Source of the DNA: Pseudoclavibacter helvolus
Lineage (GTDB): Bacteria; Actinomycetota; Actinomycetes; Actinomycetales; Microbacteriaceae
Length of the DNA stretch: 64,000 nt
Direction of reading: 5' to 3'
NCBI RefSeq assembly: GCF_014191305.1
Contig: NZ_JACHWJ010000001.1
Location: forward strand, 620,001-684,000
Part shown: piece by piece, positions 34,244 to 44,081 of the stretch
How positions within the stretch are numbered: position 1 is the stretch's first letter
How the letters are laid out: every line of letters starts with the position of its first letter
Program-made: the position numbers and the translations under genes
Notes under the pieces: model-generated
The model's input: the letters and a program-made list of their open reading frames with translations, nothing else
The model's database searches: none
What the model was told of the DNA's origin: nothing

Positions 34244-34271
34244 GAAGAGCCCCGCCGGGGCGGGGCTCTTC
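34244..34271 (-). terminator. Terminator after the suf operon
   Basis: A stem of at least 11 bp (GAAGAGCCCCG with CGGGGCTCTTC) lies 17 bases beyond the last suf gene. It separates the operon from the ABC-F gene on the same strand. Confidence 0.85.
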
Positions 34272-34287
34272 GCAGTCAGGGCGTCGG

Positions 34288-34620
34288 TCAGATGTTGAAG
34301 CCGAGTGCGCGCATCATGTCGCGCCCGTCGTCCGTGATCTTCTCAGGTCCCCACGGCGGCATCCAGACCCAGTTGATGACGAAACGCTCAACCGCGCCAT
34401 CGAGTGCCTGTGCCGTCTCGGACTCGATGACGTCGGTAAGCGGGCAACCCGCCGAAGTGAGCGTCATCGAGATGACGAGCGCGTCGGAGTCGTCGTCCCA
34501 GTTCAGGTCGTAGATGAGTCCCAGGTCGACGATGTTGACGCCGAGCTCCGGGTCAACGACCTCCTTGAGCGCCTCTTCGATCTCGTCGTAGCGTGTCGCT
34601 TCGAGTGTCGTCAGTGCCAT
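34288..34620 (-). CDS. sufT: Metal-sulfur cluster assembly factor (SufT/MIP18 family)
   Basis: A 110-residue DUF59/MIP18 protein: YDEIEEALKEVVDPELGVNIVDLGLIYDLN is the family signature, and TSAGCPLTD carries the conserved Cys. SufT family members help mature Fe-S proteins, especially under high Fe-S demand. It is the last gene of a minus-strand operon behind sufC. The ATG is preceded by a 9-base gap after the sufC stop. Confidence 0.92.
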   Translation of the reverse strand: MALTTLEATRYDEIEEALKEVVDPELGVNIVDLGLIYDLNWDDDSDALVISMTLTSAGCPLTDVIESETAQALDGAVERFVINWVWMPPWGPEKITDDGRDMMRALGFNI

Positions 34621-34629
34621 GGCGAAATC

Positions 34630-35394
34630 CTACGCCTCGACCTGCTGCGCGAGGTAGCGGTCGTAGCCCTCGTTCTCGAGGCGGTCGGCAAGCTCGGGTC
34701 CGCCCTGGTCTGCGACCTTGCCCGCGACGAACACGTGCACGAAGTCCGGCTTGATGTAGCGGAGGATGCGCGTGTAGTGCGTGATCAGAAGCACACCGAG
34801 GCCGGTGTTCTCCTTGACGCGGTTGACGCCCTCGGACACGATGCGCAGCGCATCCACGTCCAGGCCAGAGTCGGTCTCGTCGAGCACGGCGAACTTCGGC
34901 TTGAGGAGCTCGAGCTGGAGGATCTCGTTGCGCTTCTTCTCTCCGCCGGAGAAGCCTTCGTTGACGTTGCGCTCGGAGAACACCGGGTCCATGCGGAGTG
35001 CAGCCATGGACGCCTTGACCTCCTTGAGCCACGGGCGCAGGGGCGGAGCCTCGCCCGCAACGGCGGTCTTCGCCGTGCGGAGGAAGTTGGCGACCGTGAC
35101 ACCCGGGATCTCGACGGGGTACTGCATCGCGAGGAAGAGCCCAGCCTTGGCGCGCTCGTCGACGGACATCTCGAGGACGTCCTCGCCGTCGAGCGTGATC
35201 GAGCCGCTGGTCACCTCGTACTTCGGGTGGCCCGCGATCGTGTAGGCGAGAGTCGACTTGCCGGAGCCGTTCGGCCCCATGATGGCGTGGATCTCACCCT
35301 TGTTGATCGTCAGGTCGACACCGCGGAGGATTTCCTTGGTGCCCTGGTCGGTTTCGACCGTGACGTGGAGGTCGGATATCTGCAGCGTGGACAT
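34630..35394 (-). CDS. sufC: Fe-S cluster assembly ATPase SufC
   Basis: A 254-residue ABC ATPase of the SufC type: Walker [21 protein letters not shown], the SufC-specific [15 protein letters not shown], signature [13 protein letters not shown], Walker [18 protein letters not shown], and [10 protein letters not shown]. It is the energy-coupling subunit of the SufBCD scaffold that builds Fe-S clusters. It follows the Rieske gene by three bases and precedes sufT, within one minus-strand operon. Confidence 0.97.
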   Translation of the reverse strand: MSTLQISDLHVTVETDQGTKEILRGVDLTINKGEIHAIMGPNGSGKSTLAYTIAGHPKYEVTSGSITLDGEDVLEMSVDERAKAGLFLAMQYPVEIPGVTVANFLRTAKTAVAGEAPPLRPWLKEVKASMAALRMDPVFSERNVNEGFSGGEKKRNEILQLELLKPKFAVLDETDSGLDVDALRIVSEGVNRVKENTGLGVLLITHYTRILRYIKPDFVHVFVAGKVADQGGPELADRLENEGYDRYLAQQVEA

Positions 35395-35397
35395 GTG

Positions 35398-35730
35398 CTA
35401 GCTCTTCTCCTCGAAGATTGGAGTGGGGTCGATGTAGATGTCGCCCTCTTGCACCTGGATGCGGTACACGGGCACTGGTTCGTAGGCGGGGAGGCTGCGG
35501 GGCCAACCGGTCTTGAGCGAGAACTGAGAGCCATGCGCCCAGCATTCGATCGAGTCGTCCTCCACGAAGCCCTCGGCGAGCGAGATGTCTCCGTGCGAGC
35601 ACCGGTCCCCGAGAGCGAAGAGCTCACCGGCCGAGTCTCGGACGACGCAGATGGCCTGACCCTCGATCTCGAAGCGCTGAGGCGCCTCGACTTTCACGTC
35701 GTCTGCCGCGCAGAGACGCACCGAGGTCAT
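35398..35730 (-). CDS. Rieske [2Fe-2S] ferredoxin-like protein
   Basis: A 110-residue Rieske domain: the C-x-H ... C-x2-H cluster ligands lie in LGDRCSHGDISLAEG and IECWAHGSQF, followed by YEPVPVYRIQVQEGDIYID. Such small proteins are annotated as non-haem iron oxygenase ferredoxin subunits, and in actinobacterial suf operons they sit between sufD and sufC, probably serving electron supply or cluster transfer in assembly. It overlaps sufD by four bases. It is likely a suf accessory protein rather than an oxygenase partner, since no oxygenase is present. Confidence 0.92.
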   Translation of the reverse strand: MTSVRLCAADDVKVEAPQRFEIEGQAICVVRDSAGELFALGDRCSHGDISLAEGFVEDDSIECWAHGSQFSLKTGWPRSLPAYEPVPVYRIQVQEGDIYIDPTPIFEEKS

Positions 35731-36932
35731 CGCTCAGCGACGAGCAGAGGGCTTGCACCCTCGTTGAGCTCGCGTTCGAGCGCGTCCCGCAGGTGGGTGG
35801 CGATCTCCTCGTTGCCGATCTGCTGAACGATCTCGTTGAGGAAGCCGTGCACGACGAGTCGGCGACTCATGGCCTCGGAGATTCCGCGGCTCATCAGGTA
35901 GAAGAGCTGCTCGTCGTCGAAGCGACCCGTGGCGGAAGCGTGGCCAGCCCCCTCGATGTCTCCGGTCTCGATCTCCAGGTTCGGGACGGAGTCGGCGCGG
36001 GTGCCTTCGGAGAGCACGAGGTTGCGGTTCTGCTCGTAGGAGTCGGTGCCAGGCGCGTTGCGGCGGATGAGGACATCCCCGATCCACACGGCCCTGGCGC
36101 CTTGGCCCTGCAGAGCGCCCTTGTAGTTGACGCGGCTGCGAGTGTGCGGAGCGTTGTGGTCAACGAAGACCTGGTGCTCGAGGTGCTGCCCCGCATCTGA
36201 GTAGTAGAGGCCGTAGAGCTCGCCGTCGGCGCCCTGCGCGTTGAGCTGAAGCGTCGGGTTCAGGCGGACGATGCCGCCTCCGAGCGAGACCACGATGTGC
36301 TTGATGAACGCGTCCCGGCCCACCGAGACGAAGTGCGTCGAGAGGTGCTGTGCCGAGTCTTCCCACTCCTGCATGGAGACGACCGTGACGTTCGCGCCGT
36401 CACCCACGAGGATCTCGACGTTCTCGGCGACCGTCGCCTCCCCCGTGTGGCGCAGGATGATGAGGCCCCTGGCGTGCGGCTTGATGTCAACCACGACGTG
36501 GGCGGCCGAAGCCGCCGAGCCGAAGCCCTTGCGGTCGAGGACAAACTGCTTGTCGTCCTCACCAGAGACCTCGACGAGGAGCGCCTCCTCGAAGTTCGTC
36601 CAGGCATTGGCCGACGCGCGGTCCTCTGGCTTGCCGGCAGAGCCGATCCGCGCATCCGAACGAGGAATCCAGCTCACGGTGACACCGTCGGTCTCCGCGA
36701 ACTCGAGTTCGGAATGGCTTGCTACGAGCTCGCCGTTGATAAGCGCGTCGAGCTTCGCGACGGGGGTGTACTTCCACTCGATCTCGCGGCCGCTGAGCGG
36801 CGCGAAGTCGGCGAAGTCGAAGGAGGTGAATCGCTCCGACCTCGTCTGCACCGGGACCTCGGAGCCTGGCCCGTGGCTGTGCTTGTTGAGACCGAGCGGG
36901 TTGATCTGCTCGCTCGTCACCTGCGTCGTCAT
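35727..36932 (-). CDS. sufD: Fe-S cluster assembly protein SufD
   Basis: A 401-residue SufD: C-terminal SufBD core with GDGANVTVVSMQEWEDS, TLQLNAQGADGELYGLY, DHNAPHTRSRVNYKGALQGQ (conserved His), and [40 protein letters not shown]. SufD pairs with SufB on the scaffold, where its His and SufB cysteine take part in cluster building. It lies one stop away from sufB and overlaps the Rieske gene by four bases. Confidence 0.96.
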   Translation of the reverse strand: MTTQVTSEQINPLGLNKHSHGPGSEVPVQTRSERFTSFDFADFAPLSGREIEWKYTPVAKLDALINGELVASHSELEFAETDGVTVSWIPRSDARIGSAGKPEDRASANAWTNFEEALLVEVSGEDDKQFVLDRKGFGSAASAAHVVVDIKPHARGLIILRHTGEATVAENVEILVGDGANVTVVSMQEWEDSAQHLSTHFVSVGRDAFIKHIVVSLGGGIVRLNPTLQLNAQGADGELYGLYYSDAGQHLEHQVFVDHNAPHTRSRVNYKGALQGQGARAVWIGDVLIRRNAPGTDSYEQNRNLVLSEGTRADSVPNLEIETGDIEGAGHASATGRFDDEQLFYLMSRGISEAMSRRLVVHGFLNEIVQQIGNEEIATHLRDALERELNEGASPLLVAER

Positions 36933-38351
36933 CTAGCCGACCGATCCTTCCATGCTCATCTCGATGAGCTTGTTGAGTTCCAGCGCGTACTCCATCGGCA
37001 GCTCTCGCGCGATGGGCTCGATGAACCCGCGCACGATCATGGCCATCGCCTCGGTCTCAGGGAGGCCACGGCTCATGAGGTAGAAGAGCTGCTCCTCCGA
37101 CACCTTCGTGACGGTCGCCTCGTGGCCGAGCTGGACGTCGTCCACCCGGATGTCGATCGCGGGGTACGTGTCGGAGCGCGACTGCGTGTCGACAAGCAGT
37201 GCGTCGCAGACCACGCTGTTCGAGGAGTGGTGCGCCTTGGCATCGATGCGGACCTCGCCTCGGTAGCCGGCTCGTCCCCCACCTCGCGCGATCGACTTCG
37301 ACGTGATCGACGACTGCGTGTACGGCGCCATGTGGATCATCTTGGCGCCGGCGTCCTGGTGCTGGCCGGGACCAGCGAAGGCCACCGACATGGTCTCGCC
37401 CTTGGCGTGCTCGCCGACCAGGTAGATCGACGGGTACTTCATCGTGACCTTGGAGCCGATGTTGCCGTCGACCCACTCCATCGTCGCGCCCTCTTCGGCG
37501 ATCGCGCGTTTCGTGACGAGGTTGTAGACGTTGTTCGACCAGTTCTGGATCGTCGTGTAGCGAACGCGTGCGTTCTTCTTCACGATGATCTCGACGACCG
37601 CCGAGTGCAGGGAGTCGGACTTGTAGATGGGAGCCGTGCAGCCCTCGATGTAGTGCACGTAGCTGCCCTCGTCGGCGATGATCAGCGTTCGCTCGAACTG
37701 ACCCATGTTCTCCGTGTTGATGCGGAAGTAGGCCTGCAGAGGGATCTCGACGTGGACGCCCTTCGGCACGTAGACGAACGAGCCACCAGACCACACCGCT
37801 GTGTTGAGCGCCGCGAACTTGTTGTCGCCCGAAGGGATGACCGTGCCGAAGTACTCCTCGAAGAACTCCGGGTGCTCGCGGAGCGCTGTGTCGGTGTCCA
37901 TGAAGATGACACCCTGCTTCTCGAGCTCTTCGTTGATCTGGTGGTAGACGACCTCGGACTCGTACTGGGCCGCGACGCCTGCGACGAGGCGCTGGCGCTC
38001 AGCGTCAGGGATGCCGAGCTTCTCGTACGTGTTCTTGATGTCGTCTGGCAGGTCTTCCCACGTCTGGGCCTGCTTCTCCGTCGAACGAACGAAGTACTTG
38101 ATGTTGTCAAAGTCGATGCCGGAGAGATCAGCTCCCCAGTTCGGCATCGGCTTGCGCTCGAACATCTTGTAGCCCTTGAGACGCGTCTTGAGCATCCACT
38201 CCGGCTCGTCTTTCAAGCGTGAGATATCGGCGACGACGGCATCGTTGATGCCTCGCTTCGCGGATGATCCCGCTACGTCGGAGTCAGCCCAGCCGAACTC
38301 GTAACGGCCAAGGCCCTCGAGTTCTGGGCGATCGATCAGGACATCTGACAT
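36933..38351 (-). CDS. sufB: Fe-S cluster assembly protein SufB
   Basis: A 472-residue SufB, first gene of the minus-strand suf operon. Clear family blocks: [85 protein letters not shown] and [21 protein letters not shown]. The start [13 protein letters not shown] at 38351 has GAGG six bases upstream and gives the family length; an upstream extension is rejected. SufB is the central scaffold on which the nascent cluster forms. The operon starts here, with no sufR, sufS or sufU upstream. Confidence 0.97.
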   Translation of the reverse strand: MSDVLIDRPELEGLGRYEFGWADSDVAGSSAKRGINDAVVADISRLKDEPEWMLKTRLKGYKMFERKPMPNWGADLSGIDFDNIKYFVRSTEKQAQTWEDLPDDIKNTYEKLGIPDAERQRLVAGVAAQYESEVVYHQINEELEKQGVIFMDTDTALREHPEFFEEYFGTVIPSGDNKFAALNTAVWSGGSFVYVPKGVHVEIPLQAYFRINTENMGQFERTLIIADEGSYVHYIEGCTAPIYKSDSLHSAVVEIIVKKNARVRYTTIQNWSNNVYNLVTKRAIAEEGATMEWVDGNIGSKVTMKYPSIYLVGEHAKGETMSVAFAGPGQHQDAGAKMIHMAPYTQSSITSKSIARGGGRAGYRGEVRIDAKAHHSSNSVVCDALLVDTQSRSDTYPAIDIRVDDVQLGHEATVTKVSEEQLFYLMSRGLPETEAMAMIVRGFIEPIARELPMEYALELNKLIEMSMEGSVG

Positions 38352-38613
38352 GTCTGCCTCGTCTCTCTCATCTCTGAAGTCGTTCTGCACGCACGGCTGC
38401 ATCTCTGGCTTGTCGCCCTCGATCGTCTCGCGCGTGGGGTCTTCGGCCGGTGGGCCCGCGGCTGCTCCGGCAGACGGCGTGCGTCTACCTCTCGTAGAAT
38501 GGAACCCGCGAGGGGCCTCCATTGTTCCCTGCGCCGCGATTCGGGCGCACGTCCCGAGCGAAGACAACAACTTCTATCCTACGCCAGACAACCTCGGCGT
38601 CTGAAAGGCAATC

Positions 38614-39579
38614 GTGACCGCGCAAGTCGCTCCCGTCCGTCCCCCACGCGCGGAGGCACTGCGCGCGCGACTGATGCCGACGAGCATCACGAGGTACACG
38701 CGGTTTCTCGCGTGGGCGAGCCTCGTGGCGAACATCGCCATCGTCGGCACCGGCGGCCTGGTGCGGCTCACGGGCTCCGGGCTCGGCTGCCCCACCTGGC
38801 CGTACTGCACGGATGAGTCCCTCATCAACACGCCCGAGATGGGCATCCACGGCATCATTGAGTTCGGGAACCGCACGCTGACGGGCGTCCTTGCCATCAT
38901 CGCGCTCCTGCTCTTCCTCGCGGTCCTCCGTGCCCGCCCGCACGGGATGCGCCTCGCCGTTCCCGCCTTCGCGATCGGCGTGCTCATCATCGTCCAGGCG
39001 ATCGTCGGTGGCATCACCGTGCTCACGGGCCTCAACCCCGACATCGTCGGGTTCCACTTCCTCATCTCCGGACTCATGGTCGCTCTCGCGGCTGTCCTGC
39101 TCTTCCGCGTGCGCAGCGGCGTGCCGGTCCCTGAAGTGGGTACTCGCCTCGACGTGAGCCGGGCGGGCCTCGTGCTCACGCTGAGTGTCGTCGTGAACGT
39201 CTGGGTCTGGGTGACGGTCTTCGTCGGCACGCTCACGACCGGATCCGGCCCGCACGCGGGTGACTCCGGTTCGGCCAGGAACGGTCTCGACCCAGTGATC
39301 ATGCAGCACGTCCACTCGTGGCCCGCATACATCCTGCTCGCGTGCACGCTCGCCTTCGTTGTGCTCTCCGCCGTCCGCGGGTTCACCGCCACGCGCGGGG
39401 TCTCGTTCTGGCTCCTCGGTCTCATATTTGCGCAGGCGGTCGTCGGCATCTGGCAGGCTCGGACGGGGCTGCCAATCGGGCTCGTGATCGTGCACGTGGT
39501 GCTCTCGGTCACGACGATCGCCGTCGCGACCACCGCCGTCGCCACAATCCGCCGCGAGGGGCGCCCCGGACGCGTCTGA
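38614..39579 (+). CDS. ctaA: Haem A synthase COX15/CtaA
   Basis: A 321-residue polytopic membrane protein: GTGGLVRLTGSGLGCPTWPYC (CtaA signature with cysteine pair region), GIIEFGNRTLTGVLAIIALLLF, QHVHSWPAYILLA and VIVHVVLSVTTIAVAT, so the haem-ligand histidines of the eight-helix fold are present. It oxidises haem O to haem A. The start GTG has AAAGG six bases upstream. It faces ctaB (haem O synthase) across a shared terminator, and with SURF1 provides for cytochrome aa3. It shares a 262-base divergent intergenic region with sufB. Confidence 0.94.
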   Translation: MTAQVAPVRPPRAEALRARLMPTSITRYTRFLAWASLVANIAIVGTGGLVRLTGSGLGCPTWPYCTDESLINTPEMGIHGIIEFGNRTLTGVLAIIALLLFLAVLRARPHGMRLAVPAFAIGVLIIVQAIVGGITVLTGLNPDIVGFHFLISGLMVALAAVLLFRVRSGVPVPEVGTRLDVSRAGLVLTLSVVVNVWVWVTVFVGTLTTGSGPHAGDSGSARNGLDPVIMQHVHSWPAYILLACTLAFVVLSAVRGFTATRGVSFWLLGLIFAQAVVGIWQARTGLPIGLVIVHVVLSVTTIAVATTAVATIRREGRPGRV

Positions 39580-39606
39580 GGCACGCGAGAGCGAACCGGA
39601 TACAGC

Positions 39607-39641
39607 TCAGCCCCGACGAGAGAATCTCTCGTCGGGGCTGA
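39607..39641. terminator. Bidirectional terminator between ctaA and ctaB
   Basis: A perfect 17-bp palindrome arm (TCAGCCCCGACGAGAGA, 39607-39623, pairing with 39625-39641) is centred between the two convergent stops. Confidence 0.95.
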
Positions 39642-39658
39642 TTGCTGTGTGCTCAGAG

Positions 39659-40585
39659 TTAGGAGAGCAGCGGGTCGATGCCCACGGCGACGAAGACGAG
39701 CGTGAGGTACGTGATCGAGAGGTGGAAGACCTTCATGGGCTTGCCACCCTTGCCCGTGATCGTGCGGTAGTAGAGCACGTGGGCCTCGTAGAGGAACCAG
39801 CCCCCAGAGAGCAGGGCTACCGAGGTGTAGAGCCAGCCCATGCCCGCGATCGGAACAAGCAGGAGCGAGCAGATGACCGTCGCCCACGCGTAGAGCACGG
39901 TCTGCAGTGAGACGGAGAGTTCGCCTTCGGTGACGGAGAGCATGGGAACACTCGCCTTGGCGTAGTCGTCGCGGTACTTGACCGAGAGCGGCCAGTAGTG
40001 GGCTGGCGTCCAGAGGAAGATGATGGCGAAGAGCACAAACGGAGCCCAGCTGAGCGAGTTGGTGACTCCAGCCCAGCCGATGAGCACCGGCATGCAGCCT
40101 GCCACTCCGCCCCAGATGATGTTCTGCTCGGTACGGCGCTTGAGCACGATCGTGTAGAAGACGACGTAGAGCAGGATCGCCCCGACGGAGAGCGCCGCGG
40201 TCAGCGGGTTGGCGACGAGCCACAGGACAACGGTCGAGAGGATGCCGAGGGCAAACGCGAAGACGAGCGCCTCGCGGTCAGAGAGCTCACCCGTGACGAG
40301 TGGTCGCTTCGCCGTGCGCTTCATGAGGCGATCGATGTCACGGTCGATGTAGCAGTTGAACGCGTTTGCGCTCCCCGCCGACATCGCACCGCCGAGCACC
40401 ACGCCGAGCACAAGCCAGAGGTTCGGCACGCCACCCTGGGCGAGGAACATCGTCGGGACCGTCGTGATGAGCAGGAGCTCGATGATCCGGGGCTTCGTCA
40501 GCGCCACATATGCCCGAGCCTTGCGTCCGAAAGACGTCCGCTGCGGGGGTGCGACAGCCACTAGTTCATCGACAGACAAAGCCAC
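39659..40585 (-). CDS. ctaB: Protoheme IX farnesyltransferase CtaB/COX10
   Basis: A 308-residue UbiA-family prenyltransferase with about nine membrane helices. Prenyl-diphosphate motif 1 is [20 protein letters not shown] (Asp-rich, about residue 78) and motif 2 is [16 protein letters not shown] (about residue 203). It adds farnesyl to protohaem, giving haem O, the substrate of COX15 next door. The GTG start at 40585 has GAGGA at normal spacing; a TTG one codon earlier is too close to that signal. It is divergent from tkt. Confidence 0.95.
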   Translation of the reverse strand: MALSVDELVAVAPPQRTSFGRKARAYVALTKPRIIELLLITTVPTMFLAQGGVPNLWLVLGVVLGGAMSAGSANAFNCYIDRDIDRLMKRTAKRPLVTGELSDREALVFAFALGILSTVVLWLVANPLTAALSVGAILLYVVFYTIVLKRRTEQNIIWGGVAGCMPVLIGWAGVTNSLSWAPFVLFAIIFLWTPAHYWPLSVKYRDDYAKASVPMLSVTEGELSVSLQTVLYAWATVICSLLLVPIAGMGWLYTSVALLSGGWFLYEAHVLYYRTITGKGGKPMKVFHLSITYLTLVFVAVGIDPLLS

Positions 40586-40806
40586 CAAGTCCTCTTCGCT
40601 CGAAATCTCCTGTCAATTCTATCTGCTCTGGCCGAGAACGGCTCCCCATTCGGCGCGCGGGTTCGCTCGTCACAGCACGCGAGCTGAACCGTGACACTCG
40701 TCGCAATGAGAAACATGGCCAGGAAGTGGATGCCGTTCCTCCCGCGCGGACCACTCGTGGCGATAGGCTGTTAGGCGGCCCTTTCCCAACGACGACGGGA
40801 CGCAGT

Positions 40807-42897
40807 GTGACGAATTTTGAGTGGTCCGAGCTCGATCGACGTGCAGTCGACACAGCAAGGATCTTGGCGGCAGATGCAGTTGAGAAGGCGAAGGGTGGTC
40901 ACCCAGGCACGGCGATGAGCCTCGCTCCCCTCGCGACGCTGCTCTACCAGCACGTGATGCGGGTCGACCCGAAGGACCCGAACTGGATCGGGCGAGACCG
41001 CTTCATCCTCTCGGCGGGGCACTCCTCGCTGACGCAGTACTGCCAGCTCTACCTGGGCGGCTTCGGCCTCGAACTCGACGACCTTAAGCAGCTTCGCCAG
41101 TTCGGCTCGAAGACGCCGGGGCACCCCGAGTACGGCCACACGGACCACGTCGAGATGACGACTGGGCCGCTTGGCCAGGGCCTCGCATCCGCGGTCGGGT
41201 TCGCCTACGCGCAGCGCTTCGAGCGCGGACTCTTCGACCCAGAGGCGGCAGCAGGCGAGAGCCCCTTCGACCACAGGGTCTATGTCATCGCCAGCGACGG
41301 GGACCTCCAGGAAGGCGTCACAAGCGAGGCTTCCTCGCTTGCCGGACACCAGGAGCTCGGCAACCTCATCGTCTTCTACGACGCCAACCAGATCTCCATC
41401 GAAGACGACACTGACATCGCCTTCACCGAGGACGTCGCCAAGCGCTACGAAGCCTACGGCTGGCACGTGCAGACGGTCGACTGGACGGCGGGCGAGCAGT
41501 ACCACGAGGACCTCGCGGCCCTCCACGACGCGACCCTCGCAGCGCAGGCTGAGACTGGTCGCCCCTCGATCATCGTGCTCCGCACGATCATCGGCTGGCC
41601 GAGCCCGAACAAGCAGAACACGGGCGCCATCCACGGCTCCGCGCTCGGCGAGACCGAGCTCGAAGCCGTCAAGACCCTCGTCGGCTTCGACCCGAAGCAG
41701 AGCTTCGAGGTCGCGGACGACGTCCTCGCGTACACCCGCGGACTCGCTGACCGCGTCGCCCCAGTGCGCGCCGAATGGCAGCAGGGCTTCGACGCCTGGA
41801 AGAGCAACAACCCGGAACGCGCCGAGCTGTTCGACCGTCTCGAAGCCGGAGAGCTGCCGGAGAACATCGCGGATGCTCTCCCCGACTACGCGGGCGTCGC
41901 CAAGGTCTCGACCCGCAAGGCGTCTGGGGACGCGATCAACGCGCTCGCCGCGCAGCTCCCCGAGCTCTGGGGCGGCTCAGCCGACCTCGCGGGCTCGAAC
42001 AACACGACCATCAACGGCGCGGCGTCGTTCATCCCCGAGAAGTTCTCGACCTCGAGCTGGACGGGCAACCCCTACGGGCGAGTCCTCCACTTCGGCATCC
42101 GTGAGCACGCAATGGGCGCGATCCTCAACGGCATCACGCTGCACGGCAAGACGCGTGCTTTCGGCGGGACCTTCCTCATGTTCAGCGACTACATGCGCCC
42201 ATCGGTGCGTCTTGCCGCCCTCATGAACATCCCCTCGATCTTCGTGTGGACGCACGACTCGATCGCCCTCGGTGGCGACGGGCCGACTCACCAGCCGATC
42301 GAGTCGCTCACCGCGCTCCGTGCGATCCCGAACCTCGCGGTCGTCCGCCCCGCCGACGGACCGGAGACGGCCGCCGCGTGGCTTGAGGTCGTGAGCCGCC
42401 GGGGTGGCCCGACCGGACTCATCCTCTCCCGCCAGGACCTCCCGGTCATCGCGCGCGGGTCCGGAGAAGCGAACGAGCAGGAGTTCGGCTCAGCGGCCGG
42501 AACGAAGCGGGGCGCGTACGTGCTCGCGGAAGCTGCCGGCGGCGCACCCGAGATCATCGTGCTCGCGACCGGCTCCGAGGTGCAGTACGCACTCGAGGCC
42601 CGCGAGACGCTCCAGGAACAGGGACACCCGACTCGGGTTGTCTCCGTCCCGAGCTTCGAGTGGTTCGCGGAGCAGGACGCCGCGTACCGCGAGCACGTGC
42701 TCCCCGCTGCCGTCGAGGCTCGCGTGAGCATCGAGGCCGGCCTCGCTCTTCCATGGCTCCAGTTCGTCGGGCCGAAGGGACGCAGCATCTCGATCGAGAC
42801 GTTCGGCGCGTCCGCGGACCAGCCTGAGCTCTACAAGGCCTACGGAATCACCGCAGAGGCAGTCGTCGACGCGGCGCTCGAGTCGCTCGCTCTGTAG
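40807..42897 (+). CDS. tkt: Transketolase
   Basis: A 696-residue thiamine-diphosphate enzyme and first gene of the pentose-phosphate operon: AKGGHPGTAMSLAPL (His), GDGDLQEG-like SDGDLQEGVTSEASSLAGH, the ThDP-binding NNTTINGAAS region with GIREHAMGAILNGI, and C-terminal LATGSEVQYALEA. It transfers two-carbon units between ketose and aldose phosphates. The start GTG (VTNFEWSELDRRAV) gives the usual length; the reading from 40510 runs into the ctaB start region and is rejected. GACGGGA upstream is a weak ribosome site. Tal follows after 54 bases. Confidence 0.97.
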   Translation: MTNFEWSELDRRAVDTARILAADAVEKAKGGHPGTAMSLAPLATLLYQHVMRVDPKDPNWIGRDRFILSAGHSSLTQYCQLYLGGFGLELDDLKQLRQFGSKTPGHPEYGHTDHVEMTTGPLGQGLASAVGFAYAQRFERGLFDPEAAAGESPFDHRVYVIASDGDLQEGVTSEASSLAGHQELGNLIVFYDANQISIEDDTDIAFTEDVAKRYEAYGWHVQTVDWTAGEQYHEDLAALHDATLAAQAETGRPSIIVLRTIIGWPSPNKQNTGAIHGSALGETELEAVKTLVGFDPKQSFEVADDVLAYTRGLADRVAPVRAEWQQGFDAWKSNNPERAELFDRLEAGELPENIADALPDYAGVAKVSTRKASGDAINALAAQLPELWGGSADLAGSNNTTINGAASFIPEKFSTSSWTGNPYGRVLHFGIREHAMGAILNGITLHGKTRAFGGTFLMFSDYMRPSVRLAALMNIPSIFVWTHDSIALGGDGPTHQPIESLTALRAIPNLAVVRPADGPETAAAWLEVVSRRGGPTGLILSRQDLPVIARGSGEANEQEFGSAAGTKRGAYVLAEAAGGAPEIIVLATGSEVQYALEARETLQEQGHPTRVVSVPSFEWFAEQDAAYREHVLPAAVEARVSIEAGLALPWLQFVGPKGRSISIETFGASADQPELYKAYGITAEAVVDAALESLAL

Positions 42898-42951
42898 AGC
42901 GCGCACCACACCCAAGCTCTTCTTCATCAGCAACACGAAGGAACAACAGCA

Positions 42952-44070
42952 ATGACTTCAACACCAACAGCAGCACTCGCCGAGGCCGGCGTCAGCATCT
43001 GGCTCGACGACCTCTCACGATCAAGCCTCGAATCTGGTGCTCTCGAGCGTCTCATCGCCGAGCGCGGCATCGTCGGCGTCACGACCAACCCGACGATCTT
43101 CGCTGGCGCCCTCAGCAAGGGCGAGGCCTACGACGCGCAGGTCGCCGAGCTGCAGGCTCGCGGTGCGAGCGTCGACGAGGCGATCTTCGAGATCACCACG
43201 GACGATGTGCGCTCTGCCTGCGACCTGTTCCTGCCGATCTACGAGTCCACGGATGGCCTCGACGGGCGAGTCTCGATCGAGGTCTCCCCCGAGCTCGCTC
43301 GTGACACGGCTGCGACGATCGACGAGGCCAAGCGTCTCTGGGCCACAGTCGATCGCAAGAACGCGATGATCAAGATCCCGGCGACCGTCGAGGGGCTCCC
43401 CGCCATCACCGAGGTCATCGCCTCTGGTATCAGCGTCAACGTCACGCTCATCTTCAGCCTGAGCCGCTACCGCGAGGTCGTCAACGCCTACCTCTCGGGC
43501 CTGGAGCAGGCTCGCGAGCGTGGACACCAGCTGTCGACGATCCGCTCCGTCGCCTCGTTCTTCGTGTCGCGTGTCGACGCAGAGATCGACAAGCGCCTCG
43601 TGGCCGTCGGAAGCGACGAGGCGATCGCGCTCAAGAGCCTTGCGGCCCTCGCCAACGCACGCCTCGCCTACGCCGCCTTCGAGGAGGAGTTCTCGAGCGA
43701 GCGCGCGAAGCTCCTGCTCGCGGAGGGTGCCAACGTCCAGCGTCCGCTGTGGGCCTCGACGGGGGTCAAGGACCCGGCGCTGCCCGACACGCTCTACGTC
43801 ACGGAGCTCGTCGCGCCTCACACCGTCAACACCATGCCGGAGAAGACGCTCGAGGCAGTTGCTGACCACGGCGTCATCACGGGCAACACGGTTGCCGGAA
43901 CGGCGCACGCCGCCAACACGACGCTCGATGAGCTCGAAGCGATCGGTGTGAGCTACGTCGAGGTGACCGAGCAGCTCGAGACCGAGGGTGTCGACAAATT
44001 TATCGTCTCCTGGCAGGAACTCAAGGCAACCGTCGACTCGCAGCTCCAGGCTGCCGCGGCGAAGGCCTAG
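42952..44070 (+). CDS. tal: Transaldolase
   Basis: A 372-residue Tal[22 protein letters not shown], the Schiff-base lysine in [46 protein letters not shown] and [20 protein letters not shown]. It interconverts sedoheptulose-7-phosphate and glyceraldehyde-3-phosphate with erythrose-4-phosphate and fructose-6-phosphate. GAAGGAACAACAGC precedes the ATG. The length matches the long actinobacterial transaldolases. It lies between tkt and pgi. Confidence 0.97.
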   Translation: MTSTPTAALAEAGVSIWLDDLSRSSLESGALERLIAERGIVGVTTNPTIFAGALSKGEAYDAQVAELQARGASVDEAIFEITTDDVRSACDLFLPIYESTDGLDGRVSIEVSPELARDTAATIDEAKRLWATVDRKNAMIKIPATVEGLPAITEVIASGISVNVTLIFSLSRYREVVNAYLSGLEQARERGHQLSTIRSVASFFVSRVDAEIDKRLVAVGSDEAIALKSLAALANARLAYAAFEEEFSSERAKLLLAEGANVQRPLWASTGVKDPALPDTLYVTELVAPHTVNTMPEKTLEAVADHGVITGNTVAGTAHAANTTLDELEAIGVSYVEVTEQLETEGVDKFIVSWQELKATVDSQLQAAAAKA

Positions 44071-44081
44071 GGGTCACCGCC

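Noticed and set aside
36297-38222. Long open reading frame antisense to sufD/sufB (about 640 codons)
   Set aside because: It is a GC-rich shadow frame of two certain genes, with Arg/Val/Asp-heavy composition and no family resemblance.
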